Under the pieces are notes generated by a model, which was not told the origin of the DNA, searched no databases, and saw only the letters and a program-made list of their open reading frames with translations. From NCBI GenBank assembly GCA_031292485.1, contig JARLHA010000066.1:1-64000 (forward strand): a DNA stretch of 64,000 nt. The letters are read 5' to 3'. Shown here piece by piece: positions 50,732-58,586 of this stretch (position 1 is its first letter; every line of letters starts with the position of its first letter). This DNA is from Mucilaginibacter sp. (GTDB lineage: Bacteria; Bacteroidota; Bacteroidia; Sphingobacteriales; Sphingobacteriaceae). The position numbers and the translations under genes are program-made.

Positions 50732-52555
50732 ATGGCAACAACAGATAAAGGCCTGAGATTATTTGATTGCATGGCGGTACAGGCAAAAGATCCCAGGCCT
50801 GATCTTTTAAATGCCAAAGTAAACGGCGTTTGGCAATCGTACAGCACCCAGCAGGTGCATGACATGGCCTGCCAGTTAGCCGTTGCGCTATTAAAAGCAG
50901 GCATTTCTGCGGGAGATGGTACGGTAGAGGGTGCAGATAAAATAGGCTTGATCAGCAGCGGCAGGCCCGAATGGATAATTACCGATCTGGCCGTACAGCA
51001 AACCGGGGCTGTTTTGGTGCCCTTGTACCCCAATACCAATGCAAAAGAAATTGAGCAGATACTGATCGAAGCGGAGGTAAAGATCATGTTTATCAGCAAT
51101 AAAGAATTATATGAAAAGGTAAACAGTATCCGTAAAAACATCCCATCGTTAAAAGCTATTTACACTTTCGATCCCTTGCAGGAATGCGCTAACTGGACTG
51201 AACTCTTAAAACCTGTTACAGCAGATGAACAGCAGAATTTGCTGGCGATCAGCGATAAGATCAGCGAAAATGATATTACCACCATCATTTATACTTCCGG
51301 TACCACCGGCAGGCCCAAAGGGGTGATGCTTACCCACAAAAATATCGTAAGCAACGCAATGGCTTCCGGCGATGTGCTTGCGCAGATCCCAATAGAAGAG
51401 CGCCGGGCTTTCAGCTTTTTGCCAGTGAACCACATTTTCGAAAAGATGTGTTCTTACATCTACCTTTTCTTTGGGTTTTCAATTTATTATGCAGAAAGCA
51501 TGGATACCATCGGCCCGAATATTAAAGAGGTGCAGCCTTATATTTTTACTGCCGTGCCCAGGGTACTCGAAAAAGTATTCGAAAAGATCATTGCCGAGGG
51601 TAAAAAATTAAGCGGGATTAAAAGTAAAATATTTTTATGGTCGATTAAGATCGCCGATCATTTTGATTTAAATGGTAAGAGCCCCTGGTATAAATTTATA
51701 CATGGCATTGCCGATAAACTGGTTTACAGCAAGTGGCGTGCGGCTTTAGGTGGTAACGTAAAGGCGATAGTCGTAGGCAGTTCCGCCTGCCCTATCCGCC
51801 TCGAAAGAATTTTTACTGCTGCCGGGATTGTTATTTTAGAGGGATACGGGCTTACTGAAACTTCTCCTGTTATTTCTGTTAATAATTATGATCCCGAGAA
51901 AAGAAGGTTTGGCACCGTAGGGCCGTTATTACGCGATGTGCAGGTAAAAATTGCAGATGATGGCGAGATACTTTGCAAGGGCCCCAATGTAATGCCTGGC
52001 TATTATAAAAACCCGGAACTTACCGCCGAAGTTTTGCAGGACGGATGGTTCCATACCGGGGATATCGGCGAGCTGGATAAAGATTCATTCCTGAAGATCA
52101 CTGACCGTAAAAAGGAAATTTTTAAAACTTCCGGTGGCAAATACGTGGCGCCCCTGCCCATCGAAAATAAAATGAAGGAAAATTATTTTATTGAACAAAT
52201 GATGGTGGTTGGCGCCGGTAAGAAATTTGCATCGGCGCTGATCGTACCTTCCTATGCCAACCTGGTTCCCTGGTGCAAAAAAAATCATATCCCTGATATG
52301 GCAAAGGAAGAAATGGTTAAAGACAGCCGGGTTATCGCCATGTATCAATCTATACTTGAGGGCTTCAACCCTGAATTTAATCGCGTTGAGCAGATCAAAA
52401 GGTTCGTGATCCTTCCCGATGAATGGACGGTTGATACCGGTGAGCTTACCCCTACAGGTAAAATGAAACGAAAGATCATCACCGAAAAATACAACACTGA
52501 AATTGAAGAAATGTATGGTGATCAAATGGATTTGGCTTCAACCTCTGACAAATAA
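50732..52555 (+). CDS. Long-chain fatty acid--CoA ligase (AMP-forming)
   Basis: A 607-aa adenylate-forming enzyme that activates imported fatty acids. The AMP-binding motif is TTIIYTSGTTGRPKGVMLTH (about residue 185). LEGYGLTETSPVISVNNYDP and GWFHTGDIGELDKDSFLKIT carry the other motifs, and the C-terminal GKMKRKI lysine region is intact. Many bacterial FACS proteins of this length (FadD15/long-chain type) look alike. Supplies acyl-CoA to the rest of the cluster. Confidence 0.95.
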   Translation: MATTDKGLRLFDCMAVQAKDPRPDLLNAKVNGVWQSYSTQQVHDMACQLAVALLKAGISAGDGTVEGADKIGLISSGRPEWIITDLAVQQTGAVLVPLYPNTNAKEIEQILIEAEVKIMFISNKELYEKVNSIRKNIPSLKAIYTFDPLQECANWTELLKPVTADEQQNLLAISDKISENDITTIIYTSGTTGRPKGVMLTHKNIVSNAMASGDVLAQIPIEERRAFSFLPVNHIFEKMCSYIYLFFGFSIYYAESMDTIGPNIKEVQPYIFTAVPRVLEKVFEKIIAEGKKLSGIKSKIFLWSIKIADHFDLNGKSPWYKFIHGIADKLVYSKWRAALGGNVKAIVVGSSACPIRLERIFTAAGIVILEGYGLTETSPVISVNNYDPEKRRFGTVGPLLRDVQVKIADDGEILCKGPNVMPGYYKNPELTAEVLQDGWFHTGDIGELDKDSFLKITDRKKEIFKTSGGKYVAPLPIENKMKENYFIEQMMVVGAGKKFASALIVPSYANLVPWCKKNHIPDMAKEEMVKDSRVIAMYQSILEGFNPEFNRVEQIKRFVILPDEWTVDTGELTPTGKMKRKIITEKYNTEIEEMYGDQMDLASTSDK

Positions 52556-52558
52556 AAA

Positions 52559-53338
52559 ATGGATACCATACAACTTACTATAAATGAAAAGGTCGCGGTA
52601 ATAACGCTCGACAGGGGCCGCTCCAACCCTATCAATCATCAAATGGTTAAGGAACTGACGGCCTGCATAAAAGAGCTCGAAAACAACAACCAGGTTGGCG
52701 GGGTGATATTAACCGGCAAGCAGGGTTTTTTCTCATCAGGTGCCGACCTGATGGAGGTTGCCGATTACGATGAGCAGCAAGCCAAGGGCTTCTGGACAGA
52801 TTTTTTTGCTCTCCAAACTACTTTAATATCCTTTAAAAAACCAATGGTAGCCGCTATAAGCGGGCACAGCCCGGCGGGCGGATGTGTGTTGGCCATCTGC
52901 TGCGATTACCGCTTAATGGCCGAAGGGGAATATATCATTGGCTTAAATGAAATTCCGGTAGGCATCATTGTACCGGAAAGCATCTTTAAAGTTTATGCTT
53001 TCTGGATCGGCAAACAAAAGGCTTATCAATACTTACTGGAAGGCAAGCTTGTTAAAGTAAATGAAGCAGCCAGCATTGGTTTGATAGATGAAGTTTGCCC
53101 GGCAGATAGCCTGCTGGCACGGGCAGAGAAAAAACTAAAAACGTATATGCAGTTTAACCCGGTTACCTGGAGCCAAAGTAAGTTAAACCTCAGGCAGGAA
53201 CTGATCAACTACTTAAATACTGATCAAAGCGCCACGCTCGAACAGATGTTGAAACAATGGTGGGCGCCTGAAACAAGAGCGACTCTGGAAATGATCATCC
53301 AAAATTTAAAATCGAAAAGTTCGGCCCCTAAAAAATAA
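52559..53338 (+). CDS. Enoyl-CoA hydratase/isomerase family protein
   Basis: A 259-aa crotonase-fold protein. The oxyanion-hole segments are FFSSGADLMEVADYDE and AISGHSPAGGCVLAICCDYR. It starts 3 bases after the ligase gene. Since the FadN-type enzyme already has a hydratase domain, this copy may be a delta3,delta2-enoyl-CoA isomerase for unsaturated chains, which would fit the following dienoyl-CoA reductase. That is inference. Confidence 0.88.
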   Translation: MDTIQLTINEKVAVITLDRGRSNPINHQMVKELTACIKELENNNQVGGVILTGKQGFFSSGADLMEVADYDEQQAKGFWTDFFALQTTLISFKKPMVAAISGHSPAGGCVLAICCDYRLMAEGEYIIGLNEIPVGIIVPESIFKVYAFWIGKQKAYQYLLEGKLVKVNEAASIGLIDEVCPADSLLARAEKKLKTYMQFNPVTWSQSKLNLRQELINYLNTDQSATLEQMLKQWWAPETRATLEMIIQNLKSKSSAPKK

Positions 53339-53372
53339 TCCGGAAGGATTAAACCCATAAATAAAACACGTA

Positions 53373-54254
53373 ATGGAACAACAACAGCAACCTGCCGGCG
53401 GCATGTTAAAGGATGACGCTTTAAAAGGAAAAACCATCATCATAACAGGCGGCGGTACCGGCCTGGGCAAAGCCATGGGCACCTATTTTTTACAGTTAGG
53501 GGCAAATTTGGTAATCACCAGCCGCAAGCTGGACGTGCTAAAACAAACAGCTGCCGAAATGGAGGCCGCCACGGGTGGAAAGGTGTTAGCTGTTGCCTGC
53601 GATGTGCGGAAATATGAAGAGGTTGAAAACATGCTCAACGAGTCTGTAAAAACCTTTGGGGGTGTTGATGCCCTGCTTAATAATGCAGCGGGTAACTTTA
53701 TCTCCCCTACTGAACGTTTGTCAGCCAATGCCTTTGCGGCGATTATAGATATTGTGTTAAAGGGTTCAGTTAATTGTTCGCTGGCGTTAGGTAAGTATTG
53801 GATCAGCGAAAAAAGGCCGGGGAATATTATCAATATCGTAACCACCTACGCCTTTACAGGGTCAGGTTACGTGGTGCCATCAGCCTGCGCTAAAGGGGGC
53901 GTTTTGGCGATGACAAGGTCGCTGGCTGTTGAATGGGGCCGCCATGGTATTCGCTGCAATGCGATAGCACCGGGGCCATTCCCGACCAAAGGCGCATGGG
54001 AGCGTTTACTGCCGGGCGAAATGGCGCAAAAATTCGATTTTAAAAACCGCATACCGCTAAAACGTGTAGGCGAACACCAGGAATTGGCCAATCTTGCTGC
54101 TTTCCTTGTTTCCGATTTTTCGGGCTACATTAATGGCGAGGTGATCACGATTGATGGTGGCGAATGGCTGCAGGGAGCCGGTCAGTTTAACGCACTTGAA
54201 ATGGTACCGGATAAAATGTGGGATGCCATTGAACAGGCTACCCGCAAAGCATAA
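53373..54254 (+). CDS. 2,4-dienoyl-CoA reductase-like SDR
   Basis: A 293-aa SDR. The NADP motif is IITGGGTGLGKAMGTYFLQL. The classical YxxxK is replaced by VPSACAKGGVLAMTRS, and PGPFPTKGAWERLLPGE follows. Both are as in mitochondrial-type 2,4-dienoyl-CoA reductases, where the catalytic Tyr lies elsewhere. It would remove double bonds at even positions during oxidation of unsaturated fatty acids. Last gene of the rightward run, ending near a terminator hairpin. Confidence 0.9.
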   Translation: MEQQQQPAGGMLKDDALKGKTIIITGGGTGLGKAMGTYFLQLGANLVITSRKLDVLKQTAAEMEAATGGKVLAVACDVRKYEEVENMLNESVKTFGGVDALLNNAAGNFISPTERLSANAFAAIIDIVLKGSVNCSLALGKYWISEKRPGNIINIVTTYAFTGSGYVVPSACAKGGVLAMTRSLAVEWGRHGIRCNAIAPGPFPTKGAWERLLPGEMAQKFDFKNRIPLKRVGEHQELANLAAFLVSDFSGYINGEVITIDGGEWLQGAGQFNALEMVPDKMWDAIEQATRKA

Positions 54255-54300
54255 AAAAAGCCACCGGTTAGACGACAATGTCTTACCGGTGGCACAATTT
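54253..54300. terminator. Hairpin terminator between convergent genes
   Basis: GCCACCGGTTAGAC and GTCTTACCGGTGGC form a strong stem (54260-54293). An A-run at 54253-54259 becomes a T-run on the minus strand, so it best serves the DUF3606 gene, but the stem also follows the dienoyl-CoA reductase stop directly. Confidence 0.85.
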
Positions 54301-54311
54301 CCAAATATTAT

Positions 54312-54491
54312 TTAGCGGGCGTTTTGAAGATAGGTTTCAATGATTTTATCATAGATCCCCACGTTATTTTTTTTGTTTTTCAGATCTTCTTTTGAAATAT
54401 CATATTTTTTTGACCAGTAATCTACTTCGGAATTTTCCTTAACCTGCTTCTTTTCATTTTCAGGAATTTCGATGTCGGTGCGATTTTTCAT
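54312..54491 (-). CDS. DUF3606 small protein
   Basis: A 59-aa protein. The start at 54491 (MKNRTDIEIPENEKKQVKEN) is chosen because the frame further upstream reads like non-coding DNA. SEVDYWSKKYDISKEDLKNK is the DUF3606 pattern (YWSKKFGVSKDDLRKAV-like). Function unknown; such proteins are common and abundant in soil Bacteroidota. Confidence 0.8.
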   Translation of the reverse strand: MKNRTDIEIPENEKKQVKENSEVDYWSKKYDISKEDLKNKKNNVGIYDKIIETYLQNAR

Positions 54492-54956
54492 GATATATTG
54501 ATTAAAGTTTTGCGTTAAAATTATGTTATGTTGCTTATTATTAGTGTGTTTAAAAAAGCAAACCAATTACATTAACAACGCCTAAATCTACCGGTTTGTT
54601 TGTTTAGTTATTATTACTAATATGTTAAGGAATTGTTAACAATATTAAGCGGCTGTTACCCACGATTCTTCATCGAAGCATTATTTGTTAAAAAAAGAGG
54701 CTGCGGGTGTCGGCTCATTTTTAAATCTTATATTTATTTTTAATTAGAAAACGAATAAAAAATGTATAAATCAGCAAATATCATGATGGGCGAAAATATA
54801 TTTTTATTCCATTTTTTCTGCAATTCTTAGTCAATCAACTAAGGATGAACGAATTGAGTCATTTTCTGATCAAAACATGCCAGACAAAATGATTGCAACT
54901 TCCTCAATCACTTTACATTACAACCACATAACTTTAACTACCTTTGCCGCAATTAC
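54492..54956. other. AT-rich intergenic region upstream of the sigma factor gene
   Basis: 465 bp between divergent DUF3606 and sigma factor genes. No gene, repeat or clear operator was recognised. It must contain both promoters. Confidence 0.6.
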
Positions 54957-55814
54957 ATGAGACAACTTAAAATAACCCAGTCAATAACAAACCGCGAGTC
55001 ACAATCGCTGGATAAATATTTAAGCGAAATCGCTAAAGTCGACCTGATCACCGCGCAGGAAGAAGTGATACTGGCACAAAAAATACGCGAAGGCGACCAG
55101 GCTGCCCTGGAACGCTTAACAAAAACCAACCTTCGTTTTGTGGTGTCGGTGGCCAAGCAATACCAAAACCAGGGACTAACCCTTGGCGACCTGATCAACG
55201 AGGGAAACCTGGGCCTGATAAAAGCTGCAAAGCGTTTTGATGAAACCAAGGGTTTTAAATTTATTTCGTATGCCGTATGGTGGATCCGTCAATCCATTTT
55301 GTCTGCTGTGGCAGACCAAAGCAGAATTGTGCGTTTGCCGCTTAACCAGGTTGGCTCTTTAAGCAAGATCCGCAAATCATCATCAAAATTAGAACAACAA
55401 TTTGAAAGGGTGCCTACACCTGAAGAGCTGGCCGAAGACCTGGAAACAACTGTTGAAAAGATATCTGACTCCCTCGCTAACGCTGGCCGTCACTTGTCCT
55501 TTGACGCACCTTTCGTTGTGGGAGAAGAAAACACCTTGCTGGATGTAATGCAAAGTACCGACGCGAGTACAGACAGCATGCTGATCACCGACTCCTTATC
55601 ACAGGAGATCAAACGCTCACTCGGAATTTTAGCTGAACGCGAAAGACAGGTGATTGTATTGTTTTTTGGACTTGGAAGCAGCACAGCTCATTCCCTAGAG
55701 GAAATTGGCGAAAAATTCAGCCTTACCCGCGAACGTGTCCGCCAGATAAAAGATAAAGCGCTGATGCGTTTGAGGCAAAACTCCAAATCGAGGTTACTGC
55801 AATCGTATTTATAA
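54957..55814 (+). CDS. rpoD: Primary-type RNA polymerase sigma factor
   Basis: A 285-aa sigma-70. Region 1.2 is SQSLDKYLSEIAKVDLITAQ. Region 2 includes LRFVVSVAKQYQNQGLTLGD and KGFKFISYAVWWIRQSI. Region 3 starts RIVRLPLNQVGSLSKIRKSS. Region 4 has TREVRQI-type SLTRERVRQIKDKALMRLRQ. Short, with no region 1.1, as in the Bacteroidota primary sigma. Some residues differ from the most conserved housekeeping sequence, and many Mucilaginibacter-like genomes carry extra copies, so it may be a paralogue. A strong terminator follows. Confidence 0.92.
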   Translation: MRQLKITQSITNRESQSLDKYLSEIAKVDLITAQEEVILAQKIREGDQAALERLTKTNLRFVVSVAKQYQNQGLTLGDLINEGNLGLIKAAKRFDETKGFKFISYAVWWIRQSILSAVADQSRIVRLPLNQVGSLSKIRKSSSKLEQQFERVPTPEELAEDLETTVEKISDSLANAGRHLSFDAPFVVGEENTLLDVMQSTDASTDSMLITDSLSQEIKRSLGILAERERQVIVLFFGLGSSTAHSLEEIGEKFSLTRERVRQIKDKALMRLRQNSKSRLLQSYL

Positions 55815-55850
55815 TACAAACAAAGGGGATTTGCTCCTCAGCATATTTGA

Positions 55851-55900
55851 TCCGGCAACAGCAACGTTTTTTACGTTTTGCTGTTGCCGGATTTTTTTTA
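55851..55900 (+). terminator. Rho-independent terminator after the sigma factor gene
   Basis: CCGGCAACAGCAA and TTGCTGTTGCCGG form a 13-bp stem followed by eight T (55893-55900). Confidence 0.93.
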
Positions 55901-55992
55901 CATAAGTTTAGCCAGGATAAATTTTTCAGGTGTGTTTGCATCACAGCATACCCCAATAGAGGCGAGCTTACCCGTTTATTGAGAAAACATTT

Positions 55993-58407
55993 TCAGAAAA
56001 AATCCAGCCTTGCAATTTGTCCTTTTCGCAAGTTCATATTTAGCATGTGATCAACGGGAGAACCTTTGAACGTTTTATGATCAAGGGTGATATTCACTCC
56101 ATTTGCATAAGCAGGCACTTTAATTTTGAAATGATTACTGATAATGGCCTTAACCTGCACTCTGGCAAGTCTGGAATGTTTCCATTCGGCAGCAAGTTCT
56201 GCGCCGCCCCGTGCCCTTAAACCTTTAAAGCTGCCATCTTTCCATTCAACAGGCAATGCCGGTAACACCTCAATATAGCCATTGCTGCTTTGCAAAAGCA
56301 TTTCGGTAATTCCTGCGGCGCCACCAAAATTCCCATCGATCTGGAACGGCGGATGACCGCAAAGCAAACTGATATACGATCCTCCACCATTTGTCATGTT
56401 TACTTTATTGCTTTCAATTGGCTTTAACAGCATGTGCAAAAGTTTAAACGCCCTGTCGCCATCATGCAACCGCGCCCACAGGTTTATTTTCCATGCCAAC
56501 GACCAGCCGGTACCGGCATCTCCCCTCGCTTCGAGTAACGCTTTTGCCGCACCAGCTAACTCCGGATTACTGTCATTAATTTCAGAACCTGGGTACAGGC
56601 CCCATTCAGGCGAAACATGGCGGTGATGAGGCTCTGCTTCGGGATAATCCTGCAACCATTCCATTAAACGGCCTTTTTTACTGATCTGATCGGGCGGCAA
56701 CTGTTTTACAGCCGCTTTAAGCCGGCTCCTGAAACCGGGATCTGTCTTCAATATGTCTTCTGATTGTATCGTCGCGTTAAACAGGTACCTGATGATCTGG
56801 TTATCAATGGTTGGGCCAACGCAAACGTTGGCATGGTCGCCGTTGGGCAGGATAAATGTATTTTCAGGTGAATTTGAAGGCGCGGTAACCAGCCATCCAT
56901 GGGTCGGTTCCTTCACCAGCATATTCAGGTAAAATTCAGCCGAACCTTTTAAAATGGGATATAATCTTTTTAGATATGCCTGATCTCCGGTAAATTCATA
57001 ATGCGAATAAAGCATCTGGCATAACCAGGCCGAGCCGGTATTGTAAGCGCCCCAGCTATAATCCTCGCCCGGCGAAGTATAGCCCCATATATTGGTAATT
57101 ACATGAGCGACCCAGCCCTGGCTGTCATAATAAGCTTTTGCAGTTTGCTCACCTGGCTTAACCAATCCTTTAACCAAATCAAAAAACGGTTCGTTCAGCA
57201 TACCGAGGTTGGTTTCTTCTAAAGGCCAGTGGTTCATCTGGATATTGATATCCAGGTGGTAATCGCCGTTCCATGGGGTTTGTATGGTATTTGCCCACAA
57301 TCCCTGTAAGTTTGGCGGTAATAAACCTAAACGGGTACTGCTGATGAGCAAATAACGTCCAAATTGAAAGTATAAAACCGGCAAACCGGTATCACTGCCA
57401 TCCGTAGTAAAAGCAGCCAGCCTTTCATCAGTTGGCAGGTTATCTTTGCTTGTTTTTCCAAGGTTTAACGACGCCCTGTTAAACAATGCTTGAAATTTAT
57501 GGATATGACTATTTCGTTCACTCGCATAAGGATAAGTGACCGCTTGTTTTAAAACATTTTCAGTAAAGGCTTCAAAATCCGGTTTTTTATAGTCTGTAGC
57601 CGAGGATATATAGATAATAGCGCTATTTGCACCATTAACCACCAAATTATTATTTGCCGGCTTTAGTGTTCCGCCCTGTTGACTTATGGCAATCCTTGTA
57701 AGGTATTTCATCCCTTTTCCGTCGGTACCATTGTTCATCTGGCCAAACATTTGCAGCTCATTGCCGATAACGGTGTCTTTAAATCGCTCCGGGCGGCTTA
57801 TCCCTACTTTAAAGTTTAATTTATGCCCTTCATCAGCGGTTAACCTGATGATGAGGCAATCATGATCAAAACTTGCAAAATATTCTCTTTTATAATGCGT
57901 ATCGCCAAGTGTGAAAGATGTTGAGGCAATAGCGCTGTCGAGCGATAAACTGCGACGATAATTTCCGGCTTCGCCCTTGCCATCATATTGATAATCTATC
58001 GCCAGGTCGCCCAACACCTGGTACGAACCATAAGGCACATTTGCTCCTTCGCCATTACCTGAGCCCGGCCCTTTGCATTTAAAATATTTGCTCATTAACT
58101 CCTGGGCCTCAATATTCTTACCTTCCAGTAAAAGCTTCCTTATTTGGGGAAGATATTGGTAAGCGCCCGGCAGGTCAGCATCCTGTTTAGCGCCTGACCA
58201 TAGGGTAATGTCATTTAATACGACATTTTCCTTTCGGATGCCGCCATCCGGCATCAGGCCAAGCCGGCCATTACCCAGGGGTAAGCATGCTTCCCAATAG
58301 GTTGCCGGGGTGTTATACCACAACCGTAATGGCGCCTGCTGCGCAACGCCCCAAAACGGCAGCAGCAACAGTAAAAGGAATATCGATCGTAATCTTCTAT
58401 TTATCAT
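55993..58407 (-). CDS. GH95 family alpha-L-fucosidase
   Basis: An 804-aa secreted enzyme (signal peptide ending near PFWGVAQ). The GH95 layout is present. The N-terminal beta-domain begins LRLWYNTPATYWEACLPLGN. The catalytic barrel has DINIQMNHWPLEETNLGMLN, with WNGDYHLDIN upstream and HRHVSPEWGLYPGSEI later. The C-terminal part has GHPPFQIDGNFGGAAGITEM. GH95 acts by inversion on alpha-1,2-linked fucose (some members on galactose). It is the third gene of a leftward operon after GH20 and GH29 and starts 1 base from the stop of a decayed SGNH gene. Confidence 0.94.
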   Translation of the reverse strand: MINRRLRSIFLLLLLLPFWGVAQQAPLRLWYNTPATYWEACLPLGNGRLGLMPDGGIRKENVVLNDITLWSGAKQDADLPGAYQYLPQIRKLLLEGKNIEAQELMSKYFKCKGPGSGNGEGANVPYGSYQVLGDLAIDYQYDGKGEAGNYRRSLSLDSAIASTSFTLGDTHYKREYFASFDHDCLIIRLTADEGHKLNFKVGISRPERFKDTVIGNELQMFGQMNNGTDGKGMKYLTRIAISQQGGTLKPANNNLVVNGANSAIIYISSATDYKKPDFEAFTENVLKQAVTYPYASERNSHIHKFQALFNRASLNLGKTSKDNLPTDERLAAFTTDGSDTGLPVLYFQFGRYLLISSTRLGLLPPNLQGLWANTIQTPWNGDYHLDINIQMNHWPLEETNLGMLNEPFFDLVKGLVKPGEQTAKAYYDSQGWVAHVITNIWGYTSPGEDYSWGAYNTGSAWLCQMLYSHYEFTGDQAYLKRLYPILKGSAEFYLNMLVKEPTHGWLVTAPSNSPENTFILPNGDHANVCVGPTIDNQIIRYLFNATIQSEDILKTDPGFRSRLKAAVKQLPPDQISKKGRLMEWLQDYPEAEPHHRHVSPEWGLYPGSEINDSNPELAGAAKALLEARGDAGTGWSLAWKINLWARLHDGDRAFKLLHMLLKPIESNKVNMTNGGGSYISLLCGHPPFQIDGNFGGAAGITEMLLQSSNGYIEVLPALPVEWKDGSFKGLRARGGAELAAEWKHSRLARVQVKAIISNHFKIKVPAYANGVNITLDHKTFKGSPVDHMLNMNLRKGQIARLDFF

Positions 58408-58586
58408 TTACACGGGGAATTTAAATTCTTTTTTAACCGTTTTTATCCATTCGCGCGCGAGCAACTGGTTCCCCGTCGGCAAGGGTGTATCCCATCCCAA
58501 ATCCAGTAATCAGCGGGCGCTTTTTTACAAGCCGATAAAAAAAGCTGTTGTAAAGGTATAAAAACTGTGTTAAATTGAGCGGCTAG
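58408..58586 (-). pseudogene. Remnant of an SGNH/GDSL hydrolase gene (C-terminal part, frameshifted)
   Basis: Reading the minus strand from the base after the GH29 stop gives LAAQFNTVFIPLQQLF, then PADYWIWDGIHP. A one-base loss follows, and in the next frame LPTGNQLLAREWIK and a stop at 58408-58410. Joined, this is the typical C-terminus of SGNH hydrolases (WDGxHP with the catalytic Asp-His, then GHxLMAREW). The N-terminal half, including the nucleophile, is absent. It appears that a deletion fused the GH29 3' end to the middle of this gene. Confidence 0.75.
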
